The notes below the pieces were generated by a model, which did no database searches, had not been told where the DNA came from, and was given only the letters and a program-made list of their open reading frames with translations. 64,000 nucleotides of DNA from Mycobacterium sp. NAZ190054. Its GTDB lineage: Bacteria > Actinomycetota > Actinomycetes > Mycobacteriales > Mycobacteriaceae. The first letter of the stretch is position 1. Each line of letters starts with the position of its first letter. A program made the position numbers and the translations under genes. Location of the stretch: the NCBI RefSeq assembly GCF_001545925.1, contig NZ_LMVQ01000112.1, positions 1 through 64,000 of the forward strand, read 5' to 3'. Shown here one piece after another: positions 1 through 8,442 of this stretch.

Positions 1-350
1 GGCAGCCCGGCCACCCCGACCTCGGATTCGACACCGCTGAGCCCGAAATCGCTGATGATTCCCATGTCCAAGGTCCCGCGCTGGACCGCCTCCGACATCG
101 TGAACTCATCGCCCGCGACGCCGTTGAGCTGAAGCGCCACCTTGACCCGGCCGTCGGTCTGTTCCTCGACCTGCTCCTTGAACTGTTCGGCGGCCGGTGT
201 CATGGCATTGGTCGGTGCGGCCGCCGAACCCAGTGACAGGGTCACGGATCCGTCTGCGCCACCGCCCGATCCGCCTCCGCAGGCGGCGAGCAGGGTGACG
301 GACAGCGCGCCGGCGACGATGCTGGCGAGGCGGTTGGACTTCACGGGCAT
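1..350 (-). CDS. TRAP transporter solute-binding lipoprotein, DctP-type (partial)
   Basis: N-terminal about 116 residues of a gene running off the left edge. The start ATG at 348-350 opens a lipoprotein signal peptide (MPVKSNRLASIVAG, then lipobox LAAC at about residues 22-25 followed by a Gly/Ser linker). The mature part (SAAAPTNAMTPAAEQFKEQV, then GDEFTMSEAVQRGTLDMGI) has the layout of DctP-family receptors, which bind small organic acids outside the membrane for a Na+-driven TRAP permease. It lies 38 nt downstream of the acyl-CoA ligase on the same strand, so the two are probably co-transcribed, and the DctQ/DctM subunits would be expected further left. Family call is fairly sure; the ligand is unknown, but the neighbours suggest a 2-hydroxy or other short organic acid. 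Confidence 0.78.
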   Translation of the reverse strand, partial: MPVKSNRLASIVAGALSVTLLAACGGGSGGGADGSVTLSLGSAAAPTNAMTPAAEQFKEQVEEQTDGRVKVALQLNGVAGDEFTMSEAVQRGTLDMGIISDFGLSGVESEVGVAGL

Positions 351-388
351 TTCCTCACTGTGGGTGGGTGGTCGACGATGTGACGTGG

Positions 389-1942
389 TCAGGCGCCGGC
401 GGGTTCGCGGAGCAGGCGGCGCAGGATCTTGCCGGTGGGGCTCTTGGGCAACTCGTCGACGACCTCGACGATGCGCGGAATCTTGAACCCGGCGAGCTCA
501 CCGCGGCAGTGGGTCTGCAGATCCGGCACATTCACCTCGTGGCCCGGACGCAGCGCGACCACCGCCCGCACCACCTCGCCCCATTCGGCATCGGGATGGC
601 CGACCACCGCGGCTTCGGCGACCGCCGGATGCATGAGCAGCACGCTTTCGACCTCGGACGGGTAGACGTTCTCGCCGCCCGACAGGATGAGATCGCTTCT
701 GCGGTCGGCGAGGAAGAGGAAGCCGTCCTTGTCGAGGCGACCCATGTCCCCGGCCGAACACCAGCCGTCGGGTAGCAGTGCTTTGGCGGTGGCGTCGGGC
801 CGGCCGTAGTACTCGGTGAGCAGCACCGACTCCCCGCGGATCCAGACCTCGCCGACCGTGCCGACCTCGACGGGATGTCCTCGGGGATCGCGAATTTCGA
901 CCTCCATGCCGATGATCGGACGGCCGACCGACGACTTCTTGTCGGGCGGGTCGTTGGGGCGCAGCGACGAGACGATCCCGGTTTCGGTGGCGCCGTAGCC
1001 CTCGCTGACCGAACACCGCAGCTCGGTCTCGACCTGCTGTTTGAGCGCGGCCGAGATCGGCGCCGATCCGCAGAGGAAGCGGCGCAGCGAGCTGAGGTCG
1101 TACTGCCCCACGATGTCGGGACCCAGGTCGACGAGACGTTTGAGCATCGTCGGCACGACCGAGGTGTGGGTGATCCGCTGCTCCTCGATCGACGCCAGCA
1201 TCGCGCGCGGGTCGAAGCTCGCGCCAGGCCAGATCACGTTGGTGGCGGCGGCCATGACGCACGCGATGCCGAACCAGGTGCTGTTGGAATGGAACATCGG
1301 CATGACGGTGAGGAACCGGTCGCCGCGTTCACTGGGCCCGCCGTAGTCGAGCATCAGCGACAGGCAGTTGCGGATCATTCCGCGTTGGCCGACCACCGCA
1401 CCCTTGGGGGCGCCGGTGGTGCCCGAGGTGAATCCGATGAAGAACGGCACATCCGGCTCCGCCGGGCGCCGGTCGGCCGGGCGTCCGTCACCGTCGGCGA
1501 GCCATTCGTCGTAGGGCACCGCCCAGGGGGGAACCTCGCCCGGCGCCCCGAGGACGACGTAGCGCACGTCGCGTCCGGTGCCCCGCAGCCGCAGCGCGTC
1601 GACCACCGGGACGAGGCCGGGTTCGGTGACGAGCACCTGCGGGTCGGCTACGTCGAAGACATGGTGCAGTTCGCGCTCCACCGAGCGGAAGTTGACGGGC
1701 ACGGCGACGGAACCGCTGCGCGCCATCCCGAACCAGAGGTCGATGATCTCGCCGCGGTTGCGGAGGAAGAACGCGCACCGGTCGCCGCGGTCGAGGCCGG
1801 ACGCCTGCAGGGCGCGTGACACGGCCCCGGACCGCTGATGGAGACCCTCGTAGGTCACCGACTGCTCGGCCGCGACCCACGCCTCCCCGTCTGGATTCTT
1901 GGCCGCGGCCTGGTCGAGATAGTCGGCCAGCGTCAACAACAT
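389..1942 (-). CDS. Acyl-CoA synthetase, AMP-forming (class I adenylate-forming enzyme)
   Basis: A 517-residue enzyme of usual family length that activates a carboxylic acid as acyl-AMP and then acyl-CoA. The core motifs are all visible: P-loop-like FTSGTTGAPKG at about residues 171-181, YGATETG (A5), GWCSAGDMGRLDKDG and DRRSDLILSGGENVYPSEVE (A7-A8 hinge), and C-terminal PKSPTGKILRR with the catalytic Lys. The ATG at 1940-1942 begins MLLTLADYLDQAA, a typical first helix. It is the first gene of the leftward unit with the TRAP receptor and is divergent from a TPP enzyme of the 2-hydroxyacyl-CoA lyase/oxalyl-CoA decarboxylase type. Substrate is not readable from sequence; a short or 2-hydroxy acid is an inference from context. 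Confidence 0.9.
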   Translation of the reverse strand: MLLTLADYLDQAAAKNPDGEAWVAAEQSVTYEGLHQRSGAVSRALQASGLDRGDRCAFFLRNRGEIIDLWFGMARSGSVAVPVNFRSVERELHHVFDVADPQVLVTEPGLVPVVDALRLRGTGRDVRYVVLGAPGEVPPWAVPYDEWLADGDGRPADRRPAEPDVPFFIGFTSGTTGAPKGAVVGQRGMIRNCLSLMLDYGGPSERGDRFLTVMPMFHSNSTWFGIACVMAAATNVIWPGASFDPRAMLASIEEQRITHTSVVPTMLKRLVDLGPDIVGQYDLSSLRRFLCGSAPISAALKQQVETELRCSVSEGYGATETGIVSSLRPNDPPDKKSSVGRPIIGMEVEIRDPRGHPVEVGTVGEVWIRGESVLLTEYYGRPDATAKALLPDGWCSAGDMGRLDKDGFLFLADRRSDLILSGGENVYPSEVESVLLMHPAVAEAAVVGHPDAEWGEVVRAVVALRPGHEVNVPDLQTHCRGELAGFKIPRIVEVVDELPKSPTGKILRRLLREPAGA

Positions 1943-1983
1943 GAGTTTCCCTCCATCGGGTCAGACTACCGGCGTTCACAGAG

Positions 1984-2036
1984 CGAGCGCTCGGCTCACT
2001 AAGCATTGCGGCCAATCCCTAGTGATGTCAATCACT
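1984..2036. promoter_or_regulatory. Two palindromes in the divergent promoter region
   Basis: The 233-nt gap between the ligase and the TPP gene holds a perfect 10-bp palindrome CGAGCGCTCG at 1984-1993 and a perfect 6-4-6 inverted repeat AGTGAT-GTCA-ATCACT at 2021-2036. Both lie just upstream of the ligase start and could be operators for divergent control. The cognate regulator is not identifiable here. Confidence 0.4.
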
Positions 2037-2175
2037 TCACAGCAATAGCCTGTCGGTTTACTCTCAGGACGCGGCCCTTGAGACCGGTCGAACGGTTCTC
2101 GCCCAGTTCAGTTGTTCAGGTTTACCGAACATGCCGGGGTTCTGGGGCGCAACTGCCTGCGGAGAGGAAACCACC

Positions 2176-3987
2176 ATGACGACCAAGCACTGGCCCGCCG
2201 AACTCGCGGTTCACGCGCTGCTGCGCGAAAAGGTCACCACAATGTTCGGGCTGCTCGGCGGCCACATCAACCCGATCCAGGACTTCGCCTACCGGGCCGG
2301 CATCGACGTGTTCCAGATGCGGCACGAGCAAGCCGCGGTCCACGCCGCGGACGGCTACGCGCGCATCACCGGACGGCCGGGTGTCGCGTTCGCCACCGCA
2401 GGGCCGGGCATGACGAACACCGTCACCGCGATGCACATGGCCTACGGTGCGCGCACCCCCATCGTGCTGTTGCTCGGCGGACACAAGCTGCACGAGGACG
2501 GCCGCGACACCGCGCAGGAAGCCGACGCCAAGCGCGTACTCGGTTCGGTCACAAAGTATTTCCAGCGGGTGACGCTGCCCGAACAGGCTGATCTGTTCAT
2601 CAAGCGGGCGTTCCGCGAGGCGATGACCTACCCGTACGGGCCGGTCGCGCTGGAGTTCCCGGTCGATGTGTTCAACTACCAACCGATGTCGCCGACCGAT
2701 CAACTCGGCTACGTCACCGGGGGCGGCCGTCCGGTCGGTCCGCCACCGCCGTTCAACGGTGACCCCGAGGGTGTCCAGTCGGCGTTCGACCTGATCCGCT
2801 CGGCTGAACGGCCGGTGATCCTCGCCGGCGACGGTCTGCACTGGGACGGTGCCGCCGCCGAGTTGCGCACCTTCGCCGAAACGCTTTCGATCCCGGTCAA
2901 TCTCCGCCGCCACGCCCGCGGCGCGATCCCGGAGTCGCATGCGCTCGCGGTGCCGGCCGCCGTGCGCAAACCGGTGCTGGCCGAAGCCGACGTGGTCGTC
3001 ATCCTCGGCCTGCATCTCAACTACTTCGAAGGCTTCGGCGACTGGAAGTCCGACGCGAAGTTCATTCAGGTGAGCCGTCATCCCAGCGACGTCGGTGTCA
3101 ACCTCCCGACGGCCGTGGAGATCACCGGCGACATCCGTTCGGTGCTCCGGCAGTTCAACGCGATGGCGGTGTCCACGGGCGCGGCAGCGGAGACGACGAC
3201 GTGGTCCGCCCGCGTCGCGGCACTGGCCGACGAATGGCGTGCCGAACGCGACGAGGACGTGGCGTGCCGCCGCGCCTCCGCCGGGCGGATCCACCCGGCG
3301 GTGTTCTCACAGGAACTCGCCGAATGCCTTCCCGACGGTACGCCGGTGATCCTCGACTCCTTCACCGCATCCGGCTACGTCGTACAGCATCTGGACCCGA
3401 CCGTCACCGGGCAGGTGATGGACGCGGGGCTCTCGGCGGCCTTCGGGCACGGCATCGGGATGGCGATCGGCGCCTCGGTCGCCCGTGGCTACCAGCCCGT
3501 GGTCTCGGTGCTCGGCGACGGCGGAATCGGTTTGGGCGGTGGCGATATCGAGGTCGCGGTCCGCTACGGGGTGCCGGTCGTGTTCGTCGTCTACAACAAC
3601 AGCGCGCTGTGCGGCGGGTTGGAGGTCTACGCCTACGGTGAGGAGTACTCGGTGCTCGGCCCGAATGCCCGCGGCGGTTTCGACGTCACGCGCGACATGC
3701 CCTATGAACGGATGTGGGAGCTGATCGGTTGCCATGCCGAACTCGTCGAGTCCCCAGGCGAGTTCCCGGCGGCGCTCGAACGCGCACTGGCGTCGGGGAA
3801 GCCCGCCGTGATCAACGTCCTCGCCGACCGCGACGCGCAGCCCGGACTGTACGAAACTCACCACGCCAAGGACATGTTCTGGCACCTCCCGGTCGACGAG
3901 GTGGCCGAGCCGGTGCGCAGACGCCACCACGAACAGCTCTACGAGCGGTTCCACGGCGGCCGGCGCCTCGTCGACGACCTGACGTAA
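2176..3987 (+). CDS. Thiamine-diphosphate-dependent enzyme, 2-hydroxyacyl-CoA lyase / acetolactate-synthase-like
   Basis: A 603-residue three-domain TPP enzyme. The N-terminal Pyr domain has the catalytic Glu in MRHEQAAVHAADGYAR and the phosphate-contact region ATAGPGMTN; the C-terminal PP domain has GDGGIGLGGGDIEVAVRYG ending in a metal-binding Asn (VVYNN). The start at 2176 is chosen over an upstream ATG at 2131 because GGAGAGGA sits correctly before it. It is divergent from an acyl-CoA ligase and a TRAP receptor and 17 nt from the convergent lutC. Known enzymes of this fold include acetolactate synthase, oxalyl-CoA decarboxylase and 2-hydroxyacyl-CoA lyase; the pairing with a ligase favours cleavage of a 2-hydroxyacyl-CoA to an aldehyde or ketone plus formyl-CoA, but this is inference. 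An anabolic acetolactate synthase is less likely because no small subunit is present. Confidence 0.85.
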   Translation: MTTKHWPAELAVHALLREKVTTMFGLLGGHINPIQDFAYRAGIDVFQMRHEQAAVHAADGYARITGRPGVAFATAGPGMTNTVTAMHMAYGARTPIVLLLGGHKLHEDGRDTAQEADAKRVLGSVTKYFQRVTLPEQADLFIKRAFREAMTYPYGPVALEFPVDVFNYQPMSPTDQLGYVTGGGRPVGPPPPFNGDPEGVQSAFDLIRSAERPVILAGDGLHWDGAAAELRTFAETLSIPVNLRRHARGAIPESHALAVPAAVRKPVLAEADVVVILGLHLNYFEGFGDWKSDAKFIQVSRHPSDVGVNLPTAVEITGDIRSVLRQFNAMAVSTGAAAETTTWSARVAALADEWRAERDEDVACRRASAGRIHPAVFSQELAECLPDGTPVILDSFTASGYVVQHLDPTVTGQVMDAGLSAAFGHGIGMAIGASVARGYQPVVSVLGDGGIGLGGGDIEVAVRYGVPVVFVVYNNSALCGGLEVYAYGEEYSVLGPNARGGFDVTRDMPYERMWELIGCHAELVESPGEFPAALERALASGKPAVINVLADRDAQPGLYETHHAKDMFWHLPVDEVAEPVRRRHHEQLYERFHGGRRLVDDLT

Positions 3988-4004
3988 GCGCCCGGCGGCG
4001 GGCT

Positions 4005-4619
4005 TCAGTCCTCGGTGATCACGACGTCGAGGGTGCGCGGACCGTGCACCCCTTCGACGCGGTCGAGTTCGATGTCGCTGGTGGCGCTCGGACCCGAGAT
4101 GAAGGTCAGGGGCCGCACAGGGTCCAGCCGCGCGAAGGCCTGCGGAACGGTGTCGACGATCTGGCCGGCACCGACGATGCAGATGTGGTGGTCGGGTACC
4201 AGCGTCACGGCGCGCCGCCCCTGGCCTGTCCCGCCGTCGAGCACGATGGTGCCCGTCGCGGCGATACCCACCGCACACCCGGTGACCACCGCGTCCGCCG
4301 CGTCGAGCGCCGCCGGCGCCAACGCCGGCTCGTCGCGCATGACGTCGAGATCTCCGACCCACGCCGCAGGCAGGTCCGCGGGCACGACGACGCGTCCGCC
4401 CCGCGGGACGAGGCCGGCGACGGTGGTGGGGACGGCCTCGGCGGACACCCGCCACACCCGCGCCCGGTACTCACCGACCGTCTCCGCGAACCGGTCGACG
4501 TCACCGGGACCGTGCAGTGGGGCGTGGTCGTAGTCGCGAGGAACGACAACGGTTTTCGGCGGTGCGGACTCGAGCGCACGGCGGATCCGGCCCAGCACCT
4601 CGGTTTTCGCGTCGCTCAT
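4005..4619 (-). CDS. lutC: Lactate utilization protein C (LutC/YkgG family)
   Basis: A 204-residue protein of the LUD domain family, third gene of the lutABC operon. It begins MSDAKTEVLGRIRRAL and carries the family's GCAVGIAATGTIVLDGG segment and the C-terminal RPLTFISGPSATSDIELDR block (LutC hallmark). Its ATG at 4617-4619 overlaps the lutB stop by 4 nt (ATGA), which indicates translational coupling. In other bacteria LutABC replaces the flavin L-lactate dehydrogenases and oxidises L-lactate to pyruvate; LutC is a non-catalytic or accessory subunit of the iron-sulfur complex. Identity is secure from sequence and order. Confidence 0.95.
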   Translation of the reverse strand: MSDAKTEVLGRIRRALESAPPKTVVVPRDYDHAPLHGPGDVDRFAETVGEYRARVWRVSAEAVPTTVAGLVPRGGRVVVPADLPAAWVGDLDVMRDEPALAPAALDAADAVVTGCAVGIAATGTIVLDGGTGQGRRAVTLVPDHHICIVGAGQIVDTVPQAFARLDPVRPLTFISGPSATSDIELDRVEGVHGPRTLDVVITED

Positions 4620-6091
4620 CGGGACTCCTCCCCGTGCGTACGGGCCCACCACTGGCGGAACGTCTCCTTCGGCGGTTCCGTGATGTCGCGGCTGGCGGTC
4701 CATCTGGACCCGGGCCACGGCAGCGTCGTGATGCGGTGATCCTTGCCGGCGATCACGCGTCCGGCCGACAGCGCCTTCTCGGCCAGTGCGAAACGCCGCG
4801 GTGACGCCATCGCCCACGCCGCCGCCTTCATCGCGAGATCCTGTCCGCCCGGCACTCCCCCGCGTTCGGAATCCACCTGCCGCGCCCGGAGATGGACCAG
4901 GATCGACGGAATGTCGATGCGTACCGGGCAGGCGTCGAAGCACGCACCGCACAGCGACGACGCGTACGGCAGCGACGCGTTCGGATCGTCGTGCCCACCG
5001 GTCCCGGTGAGTTGCGGCGACAGGATCGCGCCGATCGGGCCGGGATAGACCGACCCGTAGGCATGCCCGCCGGTGCGCTCGTACACCGGGCAGACGTTGA
5101 GGCAGGCGCTGCACCGGATGCAGTGCAGTGCGGCCCGGCCGACCTCGTCGGCGAGCACACTGCTGCGGCCGTTGTCCAGGAGCACCAGGTGGAATTCGCG
5201 GGGGCCGTCACCGTCGTGGGCGCCGGTCCACATCGAGGTGTACGGGTTCATCCGCTCGGCCGTCGACGACCGGGGGAGCAACTGCATGAAGACCTCGAGG
5301 TCACGGAACGTCGGCACGATCTTCTCGATGCCCATCACCGTGATCAGTGTCTCGGGCAGCGTCAGGCACATCCGGCCGTTGCCCTCGGATTCCACGACCG
5401 CGAGCGTGCCGGATTCGGCCACACCGAAATTCGCCCCGCTCACCGCGACCTTGGCGGAGAGGAACTTCCGCCGCAGGTGCGCTCGGGCCGCCATCGCGAG
5501 GACGCGCGGTTCGTCGGTCAGGTCGCCCGCCTCGGGCATCTCCCGGCGGAAGATCTCCCGGATCTCGGCGCGGTTGCGGTGGATCGCCGGTACCAGGATG
5601 TGGCTGGGTTTGTCGTGACCGAGTTGCACGATCAACTCCGCCAGATCGGTTTCCACGGCCGCGATGCCGTGTGCCTCCAGGTGTTCGTTGAGGCCGATCT
5701 CCTGGGTGGCCATCGACTTCACCTTGACCACTTCGTCCGCGCCCGCCGCGGTGACGAGTTCGGTGACGATGCGGTTGGCCTCGCCGGCGTCGCGGGCCCA
5801 GTGCACCACGCCGCCGCGGGCGGTCACGTTGCGCTCCAACTCCTCGAGGAGTTCGGGAAGCCGGGCCAGCACGTCCTGCTTGATCGCGCTGCCGGCGGCC
5901 CGCAGCTCCTCCCAGTCAGCGCATTCCGACACCGCGCCAAGGCGTTTGGTGCGGATCGTACGGGTAGCGTGGCCGACGTTACGCCGCATCTGGGTGTCCC
6001 GCAGCGCGCGGCGGGCCGCCTGTGGGAACGCCTCGTCGCCGCGGAGGTTTCCGGTGCCGTGCTGTTCGGGCAGACCGAGGAATACGCTCAC
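4616..6091 (-). CDS. lutB: Lactate utilization iron-sulfur protein B (LutB/YkgF)
   Basis: A 491-residue protein with an N-terminal LUD domain and a C-terminal ferredoxin-like part with two [4Fe-4S] motifs: CIRCSACLNVCPVY, and the second cluster around SLCGACFDACPVRID, followed by the DUF3390-like tail. The GTG start at 6089-6091 is preferred because its GTGA overlaps the lutA stop exactly; longer readings run back through lutA. Typical early motif AFPQAARRALRD and the segment TIRTKR are present. It transfers electrons within the L-lactate-oxidising LutABC complex in the cytoplasm. Both ends are coupled by 4-nt overlaps, so the three proteins are probably made in fixed ratio. Confidence 0.95.
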   Translation of the reverse strand: MSVFLGLPEQHGTGNLRGDEAFPQAARRALRDTQMRRNVGHATRTIRTKRLGAVSECADWEELRAAGSAIKQDVLARLPELLEELERNVTARGGVVHWARDAGEANRIVTELVTAAGADEVVKVKSMATQEIGLNEHLEAHGIAAVETDLAELIVQLGHDKPSHILVPAIHRNRAEIREIFRREMPEAGDLTDEPRVLAMAARAHLRRKFLSAKVAVSGANFGVAESGTLAVVESEGNGRMCLTLPETLITVMGIEKIVPTFRDLEVFMQLLPRSSTAERMNPYTSMWTGAHDGDGPREFHLVLLDNGRSSVLADEVGRAALHCIRCSACLNVCPVYERTGGHAYGSVYPGPIGAILSPQLTGTGGHDDPNASLPYASSLCGACFDACPVRIDIPSILVHLRARQVDSERGGVPGGQDLAMKAAAWAMASPRRFALAEKALSAGRVIAGKDHRITTLPWPGSRWTASRDITEPPKETFRQWWARTHGEESR

Positions 6092-6843
6092 CGCACACCC
6101 GCCGGGGCGTCTTCGGTGGAGGCCAGGATCTCCGCGAGATGCACGGTGCGCACACCGGACCGGATCCGGGTCAGCCCGCCGCCGATGTGCATCAGGCACG
6201 ATGAATCGCCGGCACTGCACACCTCGGCACCCGTGCCGATGACGCACGCCATCTTGTCGGCCAGCATCGCCGTGGACGTGTCGGCGTTCTTGACCGCGAA
6301 GGTCCCGCCGAATCCGCAGCACGAGTCGGCGGCGGGAAGTTCGACCAGTGTCATCCCCCGGACGTGGCGCAGCAGCTGCAGCGGCTTGTCACCGACGCGC
6401 AGCATCCGCAGCGAATGGCACGTCGGATGGTAGGTGACGCGGTGCGGGAAGTAGGCACCCACGTCGCGGACGTCGAGTACGTCGACGAGCAGTTCGGACA
6501 GCTCGTAGGTGTGCGACGCGATCGCCTCCGCCCGCGCCGCCAGGGATTCGTCACCGGCGCGCCGCGCCACCATCGCATGCTGGTGGCGGACCGAACCGAC
6601 GCAGGAGCCCGACGGCGCCACGACGGCGTCGCAGCCGGCGTCCTCGAACACCTCGACGTGGTGACGCACCAAGGCCGTCGCCTCCGCGAGATAGCCGGTG
6701 TTGGTGTGCATCTGGCCGCAACAGGTCTGTTTGTCCGGGAACACCACCTGGTGCCCCAATCGCTCCAAGAGGTTGACCGTGGCGATCGCCGCCGCCGGGA
6801 ACATCGCGTCGGCCAGGCAGGTCGCGAAAAGGGCTATGCGCAT
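6088..6843 (-). CDS. lutA: Lactate utilization protein A, CCG-domain oxidoreductase subunit (LutA/YkgE)
   Basis: A 251-residue protein with two cysteine-rich CCG domains, as in glycolate oxidase GlpC/GlcF and heterodisulfide reductase HdrB. Visible motifs are CLADAMFP near the N-terminus, KQTCCGQMHTNTGY at about residue 38, APSGSCVGSVRH, YHPTCHSLRMLRVG and ADSCCGFGGTF. It is the first gene of lutABC and begins with ATG at 6841-6843, 25 nt downstream of an operator pair. CCG-domain subunits of this type are thought to handle the substrate redox step with a non-cubane iron-sulfur cluster. Length and motifs match the family fully. Confidence 0.95.
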   Translation of the reverse strand: MRIALFATCLADAMFPAAAIATVNLLERLGHQVVFPDKQTCCGQMHTNTGYLAEATALVRHHVEVFEDAGCDAVVAPSGSCVGSVRHQHAMVARRAGDESLAARAEAIASHTYELSELLVDVLDVRDVGAYFPHRVTYHPTCHSLRMLRVGDKPLQLLRHVRGMTLVELPAADSCCGFGGTFAVKNADTSTAMLADKMACVIGTGAEVCSAGDSSCLMHIGGGLTRIRSGVRTVHLAEILASTEDAPAGVR

Positions 6844-6867
6844 ACGGACTCCGAACCGCTCGGGCTG

Positions 6868-6900
6868 TGGTCAGACCAACATAGGGTCGTGGTCTGACCA
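6868..6900. promoter_or_regulatory. Twin GntR/LldR-type operators
   Basis: Two 11-bp sites, TGGTCAGACCA (6868-6878) and TGGTCTGACCA (6890-6900), lie in the 110-nt gap between lutA and the divergent regulator. Each fits the FadR-subfamily consensus TNGTNNNACNA used by LldR-like regulators. Their centres are 22 bp apart, two helical turns, so two dimers would bind the same DNA face. They probably control both lutABC and the regulator gene. Confidence 0.82.
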
Positions 6901-6953
6901 CGATACGTGACTGTGCGGACCGGCGACAGCCCCTGGGTCGCTATCCTCTGTCC

Positions 6954-7643
6954 ATGCGTGCGCACGAGCTCGTCCTGCAACGGATCGAGCGGGATCTTGC
7001 CGAGGGTTCCCTTGGTGTGGGTGATCGACTGCCCGCGGAACGCACGCTCGCCGAAAACCTCTGTGTCAGCAGGTCATCGGTCCGCGAGGCGATGCGGGTC
7101 CTGGAAGCGATGGGTGTGGTGCGGACGGCGACCGGCTCGGGCCCGGATGCCGGCGCCGTCGTCGTCGCCGACCCCATCACGTCGATCGGATCGGCGTTGA
7201 GGTTGCACGCCGCGACCAAGCACCTCCCGGTCGCTGATCTGGTCGAGACCCGCGTGCTGTTGGAGAGTTGGGCGGTGGACGAGGCGGCGCGCCGTCGCGG
7301 GCAGGGCGACCTGTCCGGTGTCGAGGAACTGTTGCTGGCGATGGACGGCGACGACCTGACCCCCGAGGAGTTCCACCAGCTGGACGCGGCCTTTCACGTC
7401 GCGGTGTCGACGCTGTCCGGCAATGTGGTGGTGGCGGCGATGATGGCGGCGCTGCGCGACTCCATCCACGGATACGTCATGGCGGGGGTGCCGTTGCTCG
7501 ACGACTGGGCGGCCGTCGCCGACGGACTGCGCGAAGAACACCGCGCCATCGTGGCCGCGGTGCGCCGCGGACACGGCACCAAGGCGGCCGAGTTGATGCG
7601 GCACCATATCCGGGGCTACTTCGCGCGGATGCAGCGGGGCTGA
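6954..7643 (+). CDS. GntR-family (FadR/FCD subfamily) regulator of lutABC
   Basis: A 229-residue regulator: winged-helix N-terminus at about residues 5-70 (LPAERTLAENLCVSRSSVREAMRVLE) and an all-helical FCD ligand-binding domain with conserved Asp/His metal or ligand positions (HQLDAAFHVAV; EEHRAIVAAV; MRHHIRGYF). It is divergent from lutABC across a gap holding two GntR-type sites, so it is almost certainly the local repressor responding to lactate or a related hydroxyacid. This is the arrangement seen for LutR/LldR in other bacteria. The ATG at 6954 gives a normal-length N-terminus (MRAHELVLQRIER). Confidence 0.9.
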   Translation: MRAHELVLQRIERDLAEGSLGVGDRLPAERTLAENLCVSRSSVREAMRVLEAMGVVRTATGSGPDAGAVVVADPITSIGSALRLHAATKHLPVADLVETRVLLESWAVDEAARRRGQGDLSGVEELLLAMDGDDLTPEEFHQLDAAFHVAVSTLSGNVVVAAMMAALRDSIHGYVMAGVPLLDDWAAVADGLREEHRAIVAAVRRGHGTKAAELMRHHIRGYFARMQRG

Positions 7644-7706
7644 AACCGGGTCGTCGATCCGGCCTGACATGAACGGATGCGACCCACTCAATGCTCTTGG
7701 GGCAGA

Positions 7707-8198
7707 TCAGTTCCTCTCGTCGCGGACATCCTTGCCCTGTTCTGCGAACGCCTTGAAGTCCTGCATGTGTTGCTGTGACTGCTTGACGAAGGCACCCGGC
7801 ATCAGACGCCCCATCAGCCGCATCAGCGGGTTGCTGAATCGGTATTCGCTGTCGCTCTCCCAGAGTGTCGTCGCCGGACCGAGTTCGGTCAGCCGGTCGC
7901 GCACGGCGCTCCACATGCCTGCGCCGACGATCTCTCGGTCGAAGTGAACGACGACCTCCTTGGGGATCGCGTGCAGGTCCGCCGGATCCCGTCGTGTGAT
8001 CGTTTCCGTGCACTCGATCTCCCGCTTCCCCGAGCGCATCACGACCCGTGACGTGGTTCCGGGCCGGCCATGTACCCCGCTCACCGGCTCGTGTAGTACC
8101 ACCCCTCGGAGCCACTTCGGTAAGTGTGCCGGGTCGGCGAGCAGCTGGGCCACCTTCTCCCGCGGCAGAGCGATCTCGATCGAGTTGGTGTACTTCAT
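7707..8198 (-). CDS. SRPBCC-superfamily (START/polyketide-cyclase-like) protein
   Basis: A 163-residue single-domain protein. The start MKYTNSIEIALPREKVAQLL followed by DPAHLPKWLRG is the classic opening of the SRPBCC fold, a helix-grip barrel with a hydrophobic ligand cavity. The C-terminal helix (MQDFKAFAEQ) closes the fold. ATG at 8196-8198 is supported by GGAAGGAA 8-9 nt upstream. It stands alone between the GntR gene (tail to tail) and the divergent GMC oxidoreductase. Such proteins bind lipids or aromatic ligands or act as cyclases and hydrolases; no catalytic residue can be assigned. Confidence 0.85.
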   Translation of the reverse strand: MKYTNSIEIALPREKVAQLLADPAHLPKWLRGVVLHEPVSGVHGRPGTTSRVVMRSGKREIECTETITRRDPADLHAIPKEVVVHFDREIVGAGMWSAVRDRLTELGPATTLWESDSEYRFSNPLMRLMGRLMPGAFVKQSQQHMQDFKAFAEQGKDVRDERN

Positions 8199-8335
8199 CG
8201 CGCAGATTCCTTCCGGTGATTGCCATCGTCGCTCGCTCGAACCGCGACGACCTGCTCCCCTGTAAGCCGACCGACCGGGGCATGGACGTTTGACCTCTCG
8301 GCGGACATCCTCTTGTCCCAATCTCCGACGACTAC

Positions 8336-8350
8336 AGGGCACAAAGCCCT
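8336..8350. promoter_or_regulatory. Inverted repeat upstream of the GMC oxidoreductase
   Basis: AGGGC-ACAAA-GCCCT is a perfect 5-5-5 inverted repeat about 93 nt upstream of the GMC gene, in the 244-nt divergent gap. It may be an operator. I see no other clear signal in that gap. Confidence 0.3.
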
Positions 8351-8442
8351 AGTCTTCCCCGACGAGGACGACACTGTGAACCACGATCGCGCACGGAACG
8401 TGGATCGCCCACCAGGACACGCCACCGACGCCATGGAGGAAG

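Noticed and set aside
2131..2175. Upstream in-frame ATG for the TPP enzyme
   Set aside because: The extra 15 residues are not family-like, and the GGAGAGGA before 2176 fits the shorter start.
8336..8350. Reading AGGGC-ACAAA-GCCCT as a DosR box
   Set aside because: It matches the DosR consensus poorly; kept only as an inverted repeat.
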